Counted from the stretch's first letter, positions 1 through 9,638 are shown. The stretch: 64,000 bases of DNA from JAJNBA01 sp035512775 (GCA_035512775.1 DATKDI010000083.1:1-64000); one strand, 5' to 3'. Numbers and translations: made by a program. The notes: generated by a model from the letters alone, not told the origin.

Positions 1-46
1 GCAGATACCGCCCGAAGGGCGTGAGCCTCGCCCTACGATGGGCCAT

Positions 47-104
47 GAGAGCCTCCTTCCGGCTAGGGACTCGGACAAGCCCCAAACCGTGCAGGGAGGC
101 TCTC
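47..104. repeat. Inverted repeat, 10-bp arms
   Basis: GAGAGCCTCC at 47-56 is perfectly complementary to GGAGGCTCTC at 95-104, with a 38-base loop. It lies upstream of the cyclase-domain gene. No T-run follows, so a terminator is not supported; it could be a leader structure or an operator. Nothing else was recognised in bases 1-185. Confidence 0.35.
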
Positions 105-185
105 GCCTGTCAACAACCCTGATGGGAACTACAGCTAGCGCGGACGTTCGTTCCCCTCCGGGGCATCCCGCCCTACACTCCGCCC

Positions 186-3100
186 GTGTCCGCGTGTCCG
201 AGCTGTGGGACCGAGAATCCCTCCGGGGCGAAGTTCTGTTCGGAATGCGGCATGGGGCTCGCCGAGCCTGTTCCGGCTCGCGAAGGCCGCAAGATCGTGA
301 CCGTTCTGTTCTGCGACGTGACCGGGTCGACGGAGCTCGGTGAGCACCTCGACCCCGAATCACTCCGCGGCGCCATGGAGCGGTACTTCGAGCGGATGCA
401 AGCCGTCCTCGAGTCACACGGGGGAACGGTCGAGAAGTTCATCGGGGACGCGATCATGGCGGTGTTCGGCGTCCCCCGGGTCCACGAGGACGACGCCGTG
501 CGAGCGGTCCGAGCTGTCGCCGAGATGCGAGACGCGCTCGAAACGCTGAACCGAGATCTCGAGGCGGAGCTTGGCATCAGGATCGTGGTGCGAACGGGCG
601 TCAACACCGGAGAAGTCGTGGCCGGAGAACGAGCCGCGGACCAGCGCCTCGTCACCGGCGACGCCGTGAACACGGCCGCGCGGCTCGAGCAGGCCGCTGG
701 CCCGGGAGAGATCCTGATCGGAGAAGGCACGTACGAGCTGGTTCGGGACGCGGTGGACGCCGAGCCGGTCGATCCGCTCGCCCTGAAAGGCAAGGCCGAG
801 GCGGTCGGCGCGTATCGGCTCCTTTCCGTGAAGAAGGGGGTCGCCGGGCACGAGCGCAGACTCGACGCGCCGATGATCGGACGTGAGCGTCAGCTCCGCA
901 CGCTCATCGACGCGTTCGAGGGCGTCATGGCTGACCGCACGTGCCACTTGTTCACGCTCCTCGGCCCGGCCGGCATCGGCAAGTCACGCCTCGTCCGCGA
1001 GTTCGGGACACGGATCGACGACCGCGCCCTGCTCCTCACGGGGCGCTGCCTCTCCTACGGGAAAGGCATCACTTTCTGGCCGGTCGCCGAGATAGTGATC
1101 CAGGCTGCTGGGATCCAGGAGGGCGACCCACCTGAGGAGGCGCGAGTCGCCATCCGCACTCTGCTCGGAGACGCGCCCGACGCCGACGCGATCGCCACCC
1201 AGATCGCGGACCTCCTCGGCATGGGAGGAGGAGGCCCGGTGGAAGCGTCGTGGGCGATCCGCCGCTTCTTGGAAGGCTTGGCACTCCAGCAGCCCATCGT
1301 CGCGGTGCTCGACGACATCCACTGGGCGGAACCGACGCTCCTGGACGTGATCGAGCACGTCGCCGACTGGTCACGCGACGCGCCGATCCTGTTGCTGTGT
1401 ATGGCTCGGCCTGAACTCCTCGAGGAGCGTCCGGGATGGGGAGGAGGCAAGCGGAACGCGACGAGCGTCCATCTCGAGCCGCTTTCGGAGCCCGAGGCCG
1501 ATGAGTTGATCGAGAACCTTCTCGGACACCCGGCGCTCACGCCCGAGATCCGGGAGCGCATCCGCGCCGCCGCTCAGGGCAACCCCTTGTTCGTGGAAGA
1601 GATGCTCGAGATGTTGCTCGACGACGGGGTCCTGGTACTGAAGGAAGACGAGTGGGTCGCGGCGGTCGATCTCACGACGGTCCAGGTGCCCCCCGCGATC
1701 TCGGCGCTCCTGGCCGCGCGCCTAGACCGACTCACGAGCGATGAGCGGCTGGTGCTGGAAGCCGCCTCGGTGGTCGGAGAGGTGTTCGAGCCGGATGCGG
1801 TGAGAGCCCTGGTAGCCGATCCGCTCAGACCGCACGTCGTGGAGTTGCTCGGCGCATTGTTACGCAAGGACCTGATCCGCCCGAGCGCCTCCGATGTGGG
1901 TGGAGGAGAGGCCCTTCGATTCCGACACATCCTCCTCCGCGACGCCGCATACGACGCGGTCCCGAAGACCGATCGGGCGTCGCTCCACGAGGCGTTCGCC
2001 GACCACCTCGGCGGCGCTCTCGGAGAGCGCGCCGCGGAGTTCGACGAGTTCATCGGGTACCACCTCGAACGATCCCTTCGATTGCGGACGGAGCTCGGCC
2101 ATCGGGATGAGCGGACCCAGGAGCTGGGCAAGCGCGCCTTCGACCACCTGGCCGGGGCGGGCCACCGGGCCTTCCAGCGTGCCGATATGGCCGCCGCCAC
2201 CAACCTCCTCAGCCGAGCCTTCGACCTCCTGCCGGAGGACGATCCTGAGCGGATCCGGATGGGCTGGGAGCTCGGCCAAGCGATGATCGACTCGGGGGCG
2301 ATCGCCACTGCCACAGACGTTCTGCGAGCGACCCTCGACCAGGCGCGGGCCGCCGGGGACGAGGCGGCGGCTGGGTACGCCCAGGCGGCGCTCTGGGTTG
2401 CCCGGGTCTTCGCCGACCCCGAGGTCGACGTCGATGAGTGGGAGTCGTCGGCCGATGATCTGGTGTCGCTGTTCGAAAGGATCGGAGATCGGCGTGGAGC
2501 GGCACTCGCTTGGATGCAGAAGTCCTACGCGTTGTGGTTCCGTGAGCGACTCGAAGCATCCGGGGCTGCCGCCGAGCGGGCGATCGAACACGCGTTGGCC
2601 GCCGCCGATCGCTACGTCGAGTCCGAGATGCGCGGGCATCTGCTCGTCACGACTGGTCTCGGTCCCTCGCCCCTGGAGGCGTCAGCCGAGCTGCTCACGT
2701 CTACGCTCGCAGACGCCCGCGCGCGCGGGGATCGGAGGCTGGAGCAGGTTGCCGTCCGAGGGATGGGGATGCGCGCCGCATTCGCGGAGCGGTTCGATGA
2801 AGCTCGCACGTTCGTGGCTCAGGCCCGCACGATCACGCAAGAGCTGGGGCTCTCGCTCGAGTACTGGTCGGGAGCGCAGCTGGTTGGCCGCATCGAATGG
2901 CTCGCCGGCGACCTCGATGCGGCGGCCCGCGAGCTCCGCGAAGGGTGCGAGCAGCTCGACGCGCTCGGCGAGACCGCCTTCCTGTCGACGACCGCCGGGA
3001 TGCTCGCGGAGGTCGAGATGCTCCGCGGAGACCCGTCGGCCGCGGAGCATTGGATCCAGGTCGCTGAGCGGACCGCCTCACCCGGTGACCGATCGTCCCA

Positions 3101-3380
3101 GACCTCGATCGAGCTCGTGCGGGGCCAGCTCATGGCAGCCGTGAACGATCCGGGAGCGGAGCACCACCTGCGCCGGGCGCTGGAGCTGGTCGACGAGACC
3201 GACTCGCCCATCTGGCAGAGCGATGTCCGACTGGGCGTCGCGCGCGCGCTCGCGCGGTCACGCCGCGAGGAGGCCATCGAGTTGGCCCGGGAAGCGCTTG
3301 AGCTCGCGCAGCGGAAGGGGGTCCTGGTGCTCGTCGAGCGCGCCCGGGCGTTGCTGAAGGAGCTTGGAGCTTCGAGCTAG
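186..3380 (+). CDS. Zinc-ribbon / nucleotide cyclase / AAA ATPase / TPR signalling protein
   Basis: A 1064-residue multidomain protein. The N-terminus is a zinc ribbon (Cys4, Cys7, Cys18, Cys21). A class III adenylate/guanylate cyclase domain follows (about 35-220; LFCDVTGST, FIGDAIMAVFG, TGDAVNTAARL). Then comes an AAA_16-type ATPase with Walker A GPAGIGKSR near residue 260 and a Walker B-like VLDDIHWAE near 380. The C-terminal half is helical and TPR-like. The GTG start at 186 places the ribbon at the extreme N-terminus, as usual in this family. Such proteins are common in Actinobacteria and Chloroflexi and are thought to be signal-dependent regulators. The ligand is unknown. It is not obviously co-transcribed with anything, and its neighbour at 3385 converges on it. 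Confidence 0.85.
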   Translation: MSACPSCGTENPSGAKFCSECGMGLAEPVPAREGRKIVTVLFCDVTGSTELGEHLDPESLRGAMERYFERMQAVLESHGGTVEKFIGDAIMAVFGVPRVHEDDAVRAVRAVAEMRDALETLNRDLEAELGIRIVVRTGVNTGEVVAGERAADQRLVTGDAVNTAARLEQAAGPGEILIGEGTYELVRDAVDAEPVDPLALKGKAEAVGAYRLLSVKKGVAGHERRLDAPMIGRERQLRTLIDAFEGVMADRTCHLFTLLGPAGIGKSRLVREFGTRIDDRALLLTGRCLSYGKGITFWPVAEIVIQAAGIQEGDPPEEARVAIRTLLGDAPDADAIATQIADLLGMGGGGPVEASWAIRRFLEGLALQQPIVAVLDDIHWAEPTLLDVIEHVADWSRDAPILLLCMARPELLEERPGWGGGKRNATSVHLEPLSEPEADELIENLLGHPALTPEIRERIRAAAQGNPLFVEEMLEMLLDDGVLVLKEDEWVAAVDLTTVQVPPAISALLAARLDRLTSDERLVLEAASVVGEVFEPDAVRALVADPLRPHVVELLGALLRKDLIRPSASDVGGGEALRFRHILLRDAAYDAVPKTDRASLHEAFADHLGGALGERAAEFDEFIGYHLERSLRLRTELGHRDERTQELGKRAFDHLAGAGHRAFQRADMAAATNLLSRAFDLLPEDDPERIRMGWELGQAMIDSGAIATATDVLRATLDQARAAGDEAAAGYAQAALWVARVFADPEVDVDEWESSADDLVSLFERIGDRRGAALAWMQKSYALWFRERLEASGAAAERAIEHALAAADRYVESEMRGHLLVTTGLGPSPLEASAELLTSTLADARARGDRRLEQVAVRGMGMRAAFAERFDEARTFVAQARTITQELGLSLEYWSGAQLVGRIEWLAGDLDAAARELREGCEQLDALGETAFLSTTAGMLAEVEMLRGDPSAAEHWIQVAERTASPGDRSSQTSIELVRGQLMAAVNDPGAEHHLRRALELVDETDSPIWQSDVRLGVARALARSRREEAIELAREALELAQRKGVLVLVERARALLKELGASS

Positions 3381-3384
3381 CTCG

Positions 3385-4206
3385 TCAGATCGAAGTCCAG
3401 CCGTCGGGCCGGACGCGGCCGAAGGGTCGTGCGAAATGGGAGACCCCCAATACCCACCCCTTCGCCTGCGCCCGCTCGATGATCGCAGCTCGGCTTCGCG
3501 CCGCGACCTCCGGGTCCTCGTCGTGGTTCGAAGGCCAAGCCGGCGATGCGATCTGTGGCGGCACGTGGAGCAGATCGCCCGTCAGGAGCAACGTGTCGTT
3601 GCCGTCGTCGAGCTGGACCACACGATGACCCGGCGTGTGGCCCGGTGCGTTTCGTACATACACGCCGGGTACGGCATCGTGGTCCGAGGGATCCAGGTCG
3701 AGCAGCCCGAGCTCCTCGAGAGGCTCCATCGCGAAGCGTCCGGTGAAGTCGTCCGGTGTCCGGTGTTCTCCGAAGAACGACCAGTCGTCGGGGTGGACGT
3801 GGTAGCGGGCGTTGGGAAACCTCGGAGTGCCGTCGGGCCGGCACGCCGCGCCGGAGTGGTCGGCGTGGAGATGCGTCAGCACGACGTGACCGACCTCGTC
3901 CGGCGAGACGCCCATGACCCTGAGCTCCCCGTCGATGGCGCTCGAGACGTCGTACGGCGGACGCCCGAAGTGACCGATGCCGGTATCGATCAGCAGGAGC
4001 CCGTCCGGGTGTCGAAGAAGGAACGAGTGCACGTGCCACGCCCAGCTGTTCGCATCGTCCGACGAGAACGCCCAGGGGAACCGTGCCCGCTCCGCAGCCC
4101 AGTCGACATCGTGCCCGGGCAGCTCGTCGTCGAGGGGCAACGGCGCCCACCCGTCGCACAGGGGCACGACCTCCACCGACCCGACCGTGAATGACTCGTG
4201 CGGCAC
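3385..4206 (-). CDS. Metallo-beta-lactamase-fold hydrolase
   Basis: A 273-residue MBL-fold protein with the metal-binding motif THLHADHSG at residues 111-119, later metal ligands in APGHTPGH and a TGD segment. It resembles the AHL-lactonase/glyoxalase-II-like branch, but the substrate cannot be assigned. It ends the long minus-strand run that carries mobA and the formate dehydrogenase genes, 9 bases after mobA, so it may be co-transcribed. A role in hydrolysing a thioester such as S-formylglutathione or S-formylmycothiol would suit the C1 context, but that is only inference. Confidence 0.8.
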   Translation of the reverse strand: MPHESFTVGSVEVVPLCDGWAPLPLDDELPGHDVDWAAERARFPWAFSSDDANSWAWHVHSFLLRHPDGLLLIDTGIGHFGRPPYDVSSAIDGELRVMGVSPDEVGHVVLTHLHADHSGAACRPDGTPRFPNARYHVHPDDWSFFGEHRTPDDFTGRFAMEPLEELGLLDLDPSDHDAVPGVYVRNAPGHTPGHRVVQLDDGNDTLLLTGDLLHVPPQIASPAWPSNHDEDPEVAARSRAAIIERAQAKGWVLGVSHFARPFGRVRPDGWTSI

Positions 4207-4215
4207 CGGATGAGC

Positions 4216-4800
4216 CTACTGGCGGTGATCCGAGCGCCCGAGGTCGGCGGGCTCGTCGACGTCGAGCAGCGTCCGTCGTTCCGGATCGAGCGCCGTCCAG
4301 GTCGGTTCGTCGATCACGACGCTCGCAACCGACGCGAGGAGGTCACGCAGGCTCCGTCGCCCGGACTCCAGGAGGGAATCGACCGCTTCGGCCGCCGGAA
4401 CGGTGCGGAGCACGCACGGGAGCGGCCTCTCTTTGCCTCCGTCGGCGAGCGAGACGGCGACCACCCCCGTCTCCAGGCCGGCTCGAAGCATCTCTAGGAG
4501 CACGGCGGGCTGGAGGTCCGGCATGTCCCCGCCCGCGAGGACCACCCACTCCGCGTTCGCGGCCTCCAGTCCCGCCGCCAACCCTCGGAGCGGTCCGTCC
4601 TCCGCGACCGCATCTCGCGCGAACGCCACCGCGGCACCGGCCGGCATCGGCGGCTCCTCCGCGTCGGGCGCCAGCACGACGACCACCCGATCGCAGACCT
4701 CGAGCAGACTCGAGACCGGATGCTGAAGGAGAGGGCGGCCTTGGTACTCCTCTGCGAGCTTGTCGCGACCGAATCGCCGGGAGCGGCCTCCGGCGAGCAC
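4216..4800 (-). CDS. mobA: Molybdenum cofactor guanylyltransferase (MobA)
   Basis: A 194-residue nucleotidyltransferase with the N-terminal signature LAGGRSRRFGRDK at residues 2-14 and the GGDMPDLQP metal-binding segment in the middle. MobA joins GMP to molybdopterin to give the bis-MGD cofactor used by formate dehydrogenases. The GTG at 4800 is the only reasonable start; it lies 16 bases after the stop of the Fe-S half of formate dehydrogenase, so the two are probably co-transcribed. The position supports a molybdenum- or tungsten-bis-PGD formate dehydrogenase. Confidence 0.88.
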   Translation of the reverse strand: MLAGGRSRRFGRDKLAEEYQGRPLLQHPVSSLLEVCDRVVVVLAPDAEEPPMPAGAAVAFARDAVAEDGPLRGLAAGLEAANAEWVVLAGGDMPDLQPAVLLEMLRAGLETGVVAVSLADGGKERPLPCVLRTVPAAEAVDSLLESGRRSLRDLLASVASVVIDEPTWTALDPERRTLLDVDEPADLGRSDHRQ

Positions 4801-4816
4801 GATCCCGGCGACGTCG

Positions 4817-5776
4817 CTACGGTCTCCGGCCGTCGCGTTTCCCTCGGCTCTGGACGTAGGCGAATCCGAACCGCCCTTTGATGCACAGGTGGCCGTTGGT
4901 GACCGAATGGTCCTCGGGCGACGACACCTTCACGATCTCGTTGTCCTGCACGTGCACCTCGAGCTCGCAGCCCACCCCACAGTACGGACAGATCGTATTC
5001 GTGACGGTCTGCGCGTCCTCGTCCCACATCCCCTCGGCGCGCATGTCGTGCTCCGACTTGAACATCAGCGCGCCGGTGGGGCAGACGCCGATGCAGTTCC
5101 CGCAGTAGACGCACGCCGATTCGTCCAGCGGCACCGCGAACTCCGTGGAGATCCTCGCGTCGAAGCCGCGCCCCGCGACCGCGATCGCGAAGGTGTTCTG
5201 CGCGTCCACCCCGCACGCCTCGACGCACTTGTAGCAGAGCACGCACCGCTCGTAGTCACGCACGTACAGGTCGTTGTCGACCTTCACCGGCTGCGCCACG
5301 GTCTCCGCGACCGCCGGGTCGGGGTCATGGTGGTGCCCGGGCGGTCGCTCGTCGCGCTCCCCCGCATCCATCGGTTCCATCGCGACGCCGAAACGGGACG
5401 GATCCGCTCCGTACTCGCCCGCCCATCGACGCCAGTCCGTCGAGGCGAGGGTGGTGTCGACGCTCGAGTCGAGGAACTCCATCACGAGCTTGCGGGAGTG
5501 CCGCACCCGTTCCGTGTCGGTCTTCACCTTCATCTCCGGCTCGGCACGGCGTGAGCACGCCGGCACGAGGACGCGGGAACCCTCGACCTCCACAACGCAC
5601 ACCCGGCATGCGTTGATCGGGGTGAGGTTGTCCGCGTAGCACATCGTGGGCGTGTCCACTCCCTCGGCCCGGCACGCGTCGAGGATCGTGGCACCCTCCG
5701 GTACGCGGACAACTCGCCCGTCGATCTCGACGTCGATCAGCCGCTTCGGTGCGTCGAGCGGCACGGCCTGGCTCAC
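4817..5776 (-). CDS. fdhA: Formate dehydrogenase, separate N-terminal Fe-S half
   Basis: A 319-residue protein matching only the N-terminal third of NAD-dependent FdhA. In order it has a [2Fe-2S] ferredoxin domain (Cys46, 57, 60, 74), two [4Fe-4S] motifs (Cys178/181/184/188 and Cys222/225/228/232), and the Fe4S4 motif that opens the molybdopterin domain (Cys263, 266, 270 and 298). It stops shortly after HLCIKGRFGFAYVQSR, where an ordinary FdhA would run on into the catalytic domain. The His-plus-three-Cys cluster motif usually found between the [2Fe-2S] and ferredoxin parts is absent. The GTG start overlaps the fdhB stop (GTGA). The catalytic remainder is encoded upstream at 7651-9588. Confidence 0.88.
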   Translation of the reverse strand: MSQAVPLDAPKRLIDVEIDGRVVRVPEGATILDACRAEGVDTPTMCYADNLTPINACRVCVVEVEGSRVLVPACSRRAEPEMKVKTDTERVRHSRKLVMEFLDSSVDTTLASTDWRRWAGEYGADPSRFGVAMEPMDAGERDERPPGHHHDPDPAVAETVAQPVKVDNDLYVRDYERCVLCYKCVEACGVDAQNTFAIAVAGRGFDARISTEFAVPLDESACVYCGNCIGVCPTGALMFKSEHDMRAEGMWDEDAQTVTNTICPYCGVGCELEVHVQDNEIVKVSSPEDHSVTNGHLCIKGRFGFAYVQSRGKRDGRRP

Positions 5777-7632
5777 GCGGCACCTCCATCGAAGACGCCG
5801 AGTCGCGAGATCGCCGACTGCACGGCGTTCGCCGCCGTTTGGCCGAGCCCGCAGATCGAGGCGTCCCGCATCACCTGGGCCACCCCGTCGATCAGGGCGA
5901 GCTCGTCGCGCGCCGAGCCGATCGTCGTGCCGGCGACGAGCCTGTGGAGCGCCTCCTCCTGTCGGACCGTGCCGATCCGGCACGGGACGCATTGACCGCA
6001 GCTCTCGTCGCGGAAGAACCGAGCGATGCGGAGGCAGAGATCCACCAGATCCGCGCTCTCGTCGAAGACCATGATCACGCCCGAGCCGAGCACGTATCCG
6101 CCCTCTCGCGCGTCCTCGAACGTGAGCCTGACGCCGAGCATATCCGGCCCGACGAAGCCACCTGCCGCGCCGCCGAGCAACACCGTCTTGAGGGTGGCGC
6201 CCCCACGGACGCCGCCCGCTATCTCGATCAGGTCCCGCAGGGTGGCGCCGTGCTCCACCTCGTAGACGCCGGGCCGCTCCACGTGGCCCGAGAGACAGAA
6301 GAGCCGTGGTCCCGTGGAGCCCTCGCTCCCGATCGCGGCGTAGGCGTCCGCGCCGACGCGAAGCACCTCCAGCACGTTGATCAGGGTCTCGACGTTGTTG
6401 ATCGCGGTCGGCTTCCCGAACACGCCGTGGGTCACCGGGAACGGCGGCTTGTTCCGGGGCTCCCCGCGCTTCCCCTCGATCGAGTTGAACAGCGCGGTCT
6501 CCTCGCCGCAGATGTAGGCGCCCGCCCCTCGCCTGAGCTCGATGTCGAACGCGAACCCGGGTCCCATGACGTCGTCGCCCAGGAGACCGTGGCGTCTCGC
6601 CTCGGCGATCGCGTGCTCGAGGCGGTCGGTCGCCAGCGGATACTCGCCCCTGATATAGAGGAACCCCTTCTCCGCGCCGCAGGCGAAGCCCGCCACCGTG
6701 AGCGACTCGATGACCGCGAACGGATCCAGCTCCATCAACACCCGGTCCTTGAACGTCCCCGGCTCCGATTCGTCGGCATTGCAGATGACGTAGTGTGGCC
6801 GCACCGGCTGCGTGGCAACCGCCTGCCACTTCACCCCGGTGGGGAACGCGGCTCCTCCCCGCCCCAGGAGCTTCGCGTCGGTCACCGCCTGGATCGTGGC
6901 CTCGGGTCCGATCTCGATCGCGGTCCGGAGCGCCTCGTAGCCGCCGTGAGCGCGGTAATCGTCGATCGAAGCCGGATCGACGACGCCGGCCCGCTTCAGG
7001 AGCCGCAGACGCTCGCGCCCTTCTGGCGCGAGCGTCTGCGGCGCCCCCACCCCGCCGGCGCACACGACGTCGGAGTCGGGCGCCACGATCGCGTCCACGG
7101 TCGAGCGGGTGGCTTCCCCGAGGGCGACCTCCGGCCTTCCTGCGCGCTGCGCGAAGACGGCCGGAGCCTGCTCGCACATCCCGAGGCAAGGAGACCGGGC
7201 CCAACTCCATCCACCGGCGTCGGTCCCTTCCGGCGCGTCACGCTCCAGCTCCTCGCAGAGGGCCAGGCCGCCCGATCCCCGGCAGGCGAGGTCGTCACAG
7301 ACGTGCACGGCGTTCGCTGGTCGCTCCTCGACGCTGAACATCGCATAGAACGTCGCGACGCCATAGGTGTCCGCGGGCGGCACCGAGAGCCGTTGGGACA
7401 CGTAGTTGAGCCCTCCCCGGCTGATCCATCCCACTCCCGCCTGGAGCGCGTGAAGGGCCGGGAGCAGGAGATGGCGCTGGTCGCGTGCCTCACGACCGCC
7501 TCGAACGACCCGGAGGTCTCGTGCGGTGCGCTCGAGACCTCCCACCCAGCCGGTCTCCGGCTGCCCGAGGAACCCGTCGACCGCGGACCGCTCCGCCTCC
7601 GTCGGGGCGGCGTCCATCAGATGGAGGTCCAC
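5773..7632 (-). CDS. fdhB: Formate dehydrogenase NAD-reducing subunit (NuoE-NuoF fusion)
   Basis: A 619-residue fusion. The N-terminal NuoE-like thioredoxin-fold [2Fe-2S] domain has Cys112, Cys117, Cys149 and Cys153. The NuoF-like domain carries the NADH/FMN-binding segment GRGGAAFPTGVKW (from residue 259) and a C-terminal [4Fe-4S] motif, SCGQCVPCRIGT, with a fourth Cys in ICGLGQTA. It should pass electrons from the Fe-S chain of FdhA to NAD+. It sits between the two halves of FdhA, 18 bases after the catalytic half and overlapping the Fe-S half by 4 bases, so all three are almost certainly translated together. Confidence 0.9.
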   Translation of the reverse strand: MDLHLMDAAPTEAERSAVDGFLGQPETGWVGGLERTARDLRVVRGGREARDQRHLLLPALHALQAGVGWISRGGLNYVSQRLSVPPADTYGVATFYAMFSVEERPANAVHVCDDLACRGSGGLALCEELERDAPEGTDAGGWSWARSPCLGMCEQAPAVFAQRAGRPEVALGEATRSTVDAIVAPDSDVVCAGGVGAPQTLAPEGRERLRLLKRAGVVDPASIDDYRAHGGYEALRTAIEIGPEATIQAVTDAKLLGRGGAAFPTGVKWQAVATQPVRPHYVICNADESEPGTFKDRVLMELDPFAVIESLTVAGFACGAEKGFLYIRGEYPLATDRLEHAIAEARRHGLLGDDVMGPGFAFDIELRRGAGAYICGEETALFNSIEGKRGEPRNKPPFPVTHGVFGKPTAINNVETLINVLEVLRVGADAYAAIGSEGSTGPRLFCLSGHVERPGVYEVEHGATLRDLIEIAGGVRGGATLKTVLLGGAAGGFVGPDMLGVRLTFEDAREGGYVLGSGVIMVFDESADLVDLCLRIARFFRDESCGQCVPCRIGTVRQEEALHRLVAGTTIGSARDELALIDGVAQVMRDASICGLGQTAANAVQSAISRLGVFDGGAA

Positions 7633-7650
7633 GTCACCTCCGTCACTGCA

Positions 7651-9588
7651 TCACTCGCGGTCCTCGGCGCCGGCCGCGACGGCAGAGGCCGCCAGCTTCT
7701 CCACCTGCACGGCCGTGGCCTTGAACTCCGCGGTCCCCGACTTCGGGTCCCACGCATCGATCGTCAGGTTGTTGACGTCGACCTGGTCCGGGAAGTGCAA
7801 CGTCATGAACAGCAGACCTGGCCGCAGACCGAGCGCTAGACGCACCGGGGCCACAACCTCGCCGCGACGAGAGGCGATGCGCACCCGCTCCCCTTCACGC
7901 ACCCCGAGCCGCGCGGCGTCCTCGGGGGAGATGTCCAGCGTCTCTTCTCGGCGGAGCGGCGACGTGTACCCATCGGTCTGTACGCCCGTGTTGTACGAGT
8001 CGAGCCGGCGGCCGGTCGTCAATCGGAATGGGTAGTCCTCATCCAGCTCGTCCACCGGGGGCTCGTACAAGACCACGGAGAACGGCGCTTTGGCCCCCTG
8101 CTCCTCGGGCTCCTCTGACCAGAGGCGACCGTGCAGGAACTTCGTCCCCGGGTGCGACTCGTCGGGACACGGCCATTGGATTCCGCCGAGTTCCTCGAGC
8201 CGCTCCCACGACATCCCGGCGTGCATGGGCGAGAGCCTGCGAACCTCCTCCCACACGTCGTTCGCCGAGGGGTCGCCCCAGTCGTGCCCGAGTCGCTTCG
8301 CGATCTCCGCGATGATCCAGATGTCGTCCTTCGCGTTCCCCGGAGGCACCAGCGCCGGACGCACCCGCTGGACACGCCGTTCGCTGTTCGTCACGGTGCC
8401 CTCGGACTCGAACGCCGAGTTCGCAGCGGGCAGCACCACGTCCGCCATCTTCGCGGTCTGGGTCATGAAGATGTCCTGCACGATCAAGATGTCGAGGTTC
8501 GCGAGGAGCTTGTGGGTCTTCTGGTTGTCGGCCTCGGACGCCGCGGGGTTCTCCCCGATCACGTACAGCGCGGTGAGATCGCCCTCCTCCATCGCCTCGA
8601 ACATCTGCGAGAGGTGCCACCCCCTCTTCGGCGCGATCGGCACCCCCCAGGCTCGCTCGAACCGCTCGCGGGCGGCAGTGTCCGTCTCGATGTCCTGGAA
8701 GCCGGTGAGCTTGTTGGGGATCGCACCCATGTCGCCCCCGCCCTGGACGTTGTTCTGGCCGCGCAACGGGTTCATCCCGGACCCGTACGTCCCGACGTGC
8801 CCCGTCAGCAGCCCGAGGTTGATCAACGCGAGCACGTTGTCGGCGGCATTGTGATGCTCGGTGATCCCGAGGGTCCAGCAGATCATCGCGCGATCGGCCT
8901 TCGCGAAGGCGCGCGCCACCTCACGGATCACCTCGGCGGGGACGCCTGTGACCTGCGCGCCGCGTTCGAGCGTCCAGCCCATGACCGAGGCCGCGTAGTC
9001 GTCGAAACCCGTCGTCGCCAGCTCGATGAACGCGCGGTGGTGCAGGTCGTTCACGATGATCTCGCGCGCCATCGTGTTGGACAGGGCGATGTCGGTACCG
9101 ACGTCCAGCCCGAGCCAGAGATCCCCCCATTCGGCCGACTCGGTCCGGCGAGGGTCGATCACGATCAGGCGCATCCCGTCGTGGATCCCCTTCAGGACAT
9201 GGTGGAAGAAGATCGGGTGCGCGGCGCGAGCGTTGGAACCCCACAGCAGCATGAGGTCCGTGTGCTCCGCCTCCTCGTATGAGCTGGTACCGCCACCGGC
9301 ACCGAAGACCGTGGCCAGACCGACCACGCTCGGTGCGTGTCAGGTGCGGTTGCAGCTGTCGACGTTGTTGCTGCCCAGCGCCTGGCGGATGAACTTCTGC
9401 GCCGCGAAGTTCATCTCGTTCGTCGCCTTCGAGCAGCTGAACAGGCCGACCCCCTTGCCGCCGTGCCGGTCCGTGGCGGCGCGCAGCCCCTCGGCGGCCC
9501 GATCCAGGGCCTCCTCCCAGGTGGCGACGCGCAGCTCCCCGTCCTCGCGCACCATCGGCTCGGTGAGTCGCGTGAGCCCGTCCTTCAT
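7651..9588 (-). CDS. fdhA: Formate dehydrogenase catalytic half, selenocysteine-containing
   Basis: A 645-residue molybdopterin oxidoreductase read through an in-frame TGA (9340-9342) that encodes residue 83. The flanking residues DSCNRT-U-HAPSVVGL match the active-site Sec/His site of FdhF-type formate dehydrogenases, and both flanks are in the same frame. A SECIS-like hairpin follows. The C-terminal half has MNPLRGQNNVQGG, with the conserved active-site Arg, and the final MGD-binding domain. The ATG at 9588 has AAGGGG five bases upstream. The N-terminus lacks all Fe-S clusters and starts exactly where those of a normal FdhA end; the missing part is the gene at 4817-5776. Read without recoding it would appear as two broken ORFs. 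Confidence 0.9.
9302..9333 (-). promoter_or_regulatory. Bacterial SECIS-like hairpin after the Sec codon
   Basis: On the minus strand CGUGG (9328-9324) pairs with CCACG (9314-9310) around a loop containing GGUCU (9321-9317), and CCGAG below it pairs with CUUCGG with one bulged U. GGUCU is at nucleotides 19-23 after the UGA, the same offset as I recall for E. coli fdhF, whose apical loop is AGGUCU. This is the element SelB recognises. The fit in both sequence and position makes chance unlikely. Confidence 0.85.
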
Positions 9589-9638
9589 CGGCACCCCTTC
9601 TCTTCTCAAGCCGGGCCGGATGATCCGACCGCCGGCAG

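Noticed and set aside
186..3380. Several long opposite-strand ORFs over the cyclase-domain gene
   Set aside because: High-GC shadow frames with low-complexity Arg/Ser-rich translations and no domain.
5777..7210. Long minus-strand ORF extending the Fe-S half of FdhA upstream to 7210
   Set aside because: The part above 5776 is out-of-frame reading of fdhB (arginine- and glycine-rich, no domain). The GTG overlapping the fdhB stop is the true start.
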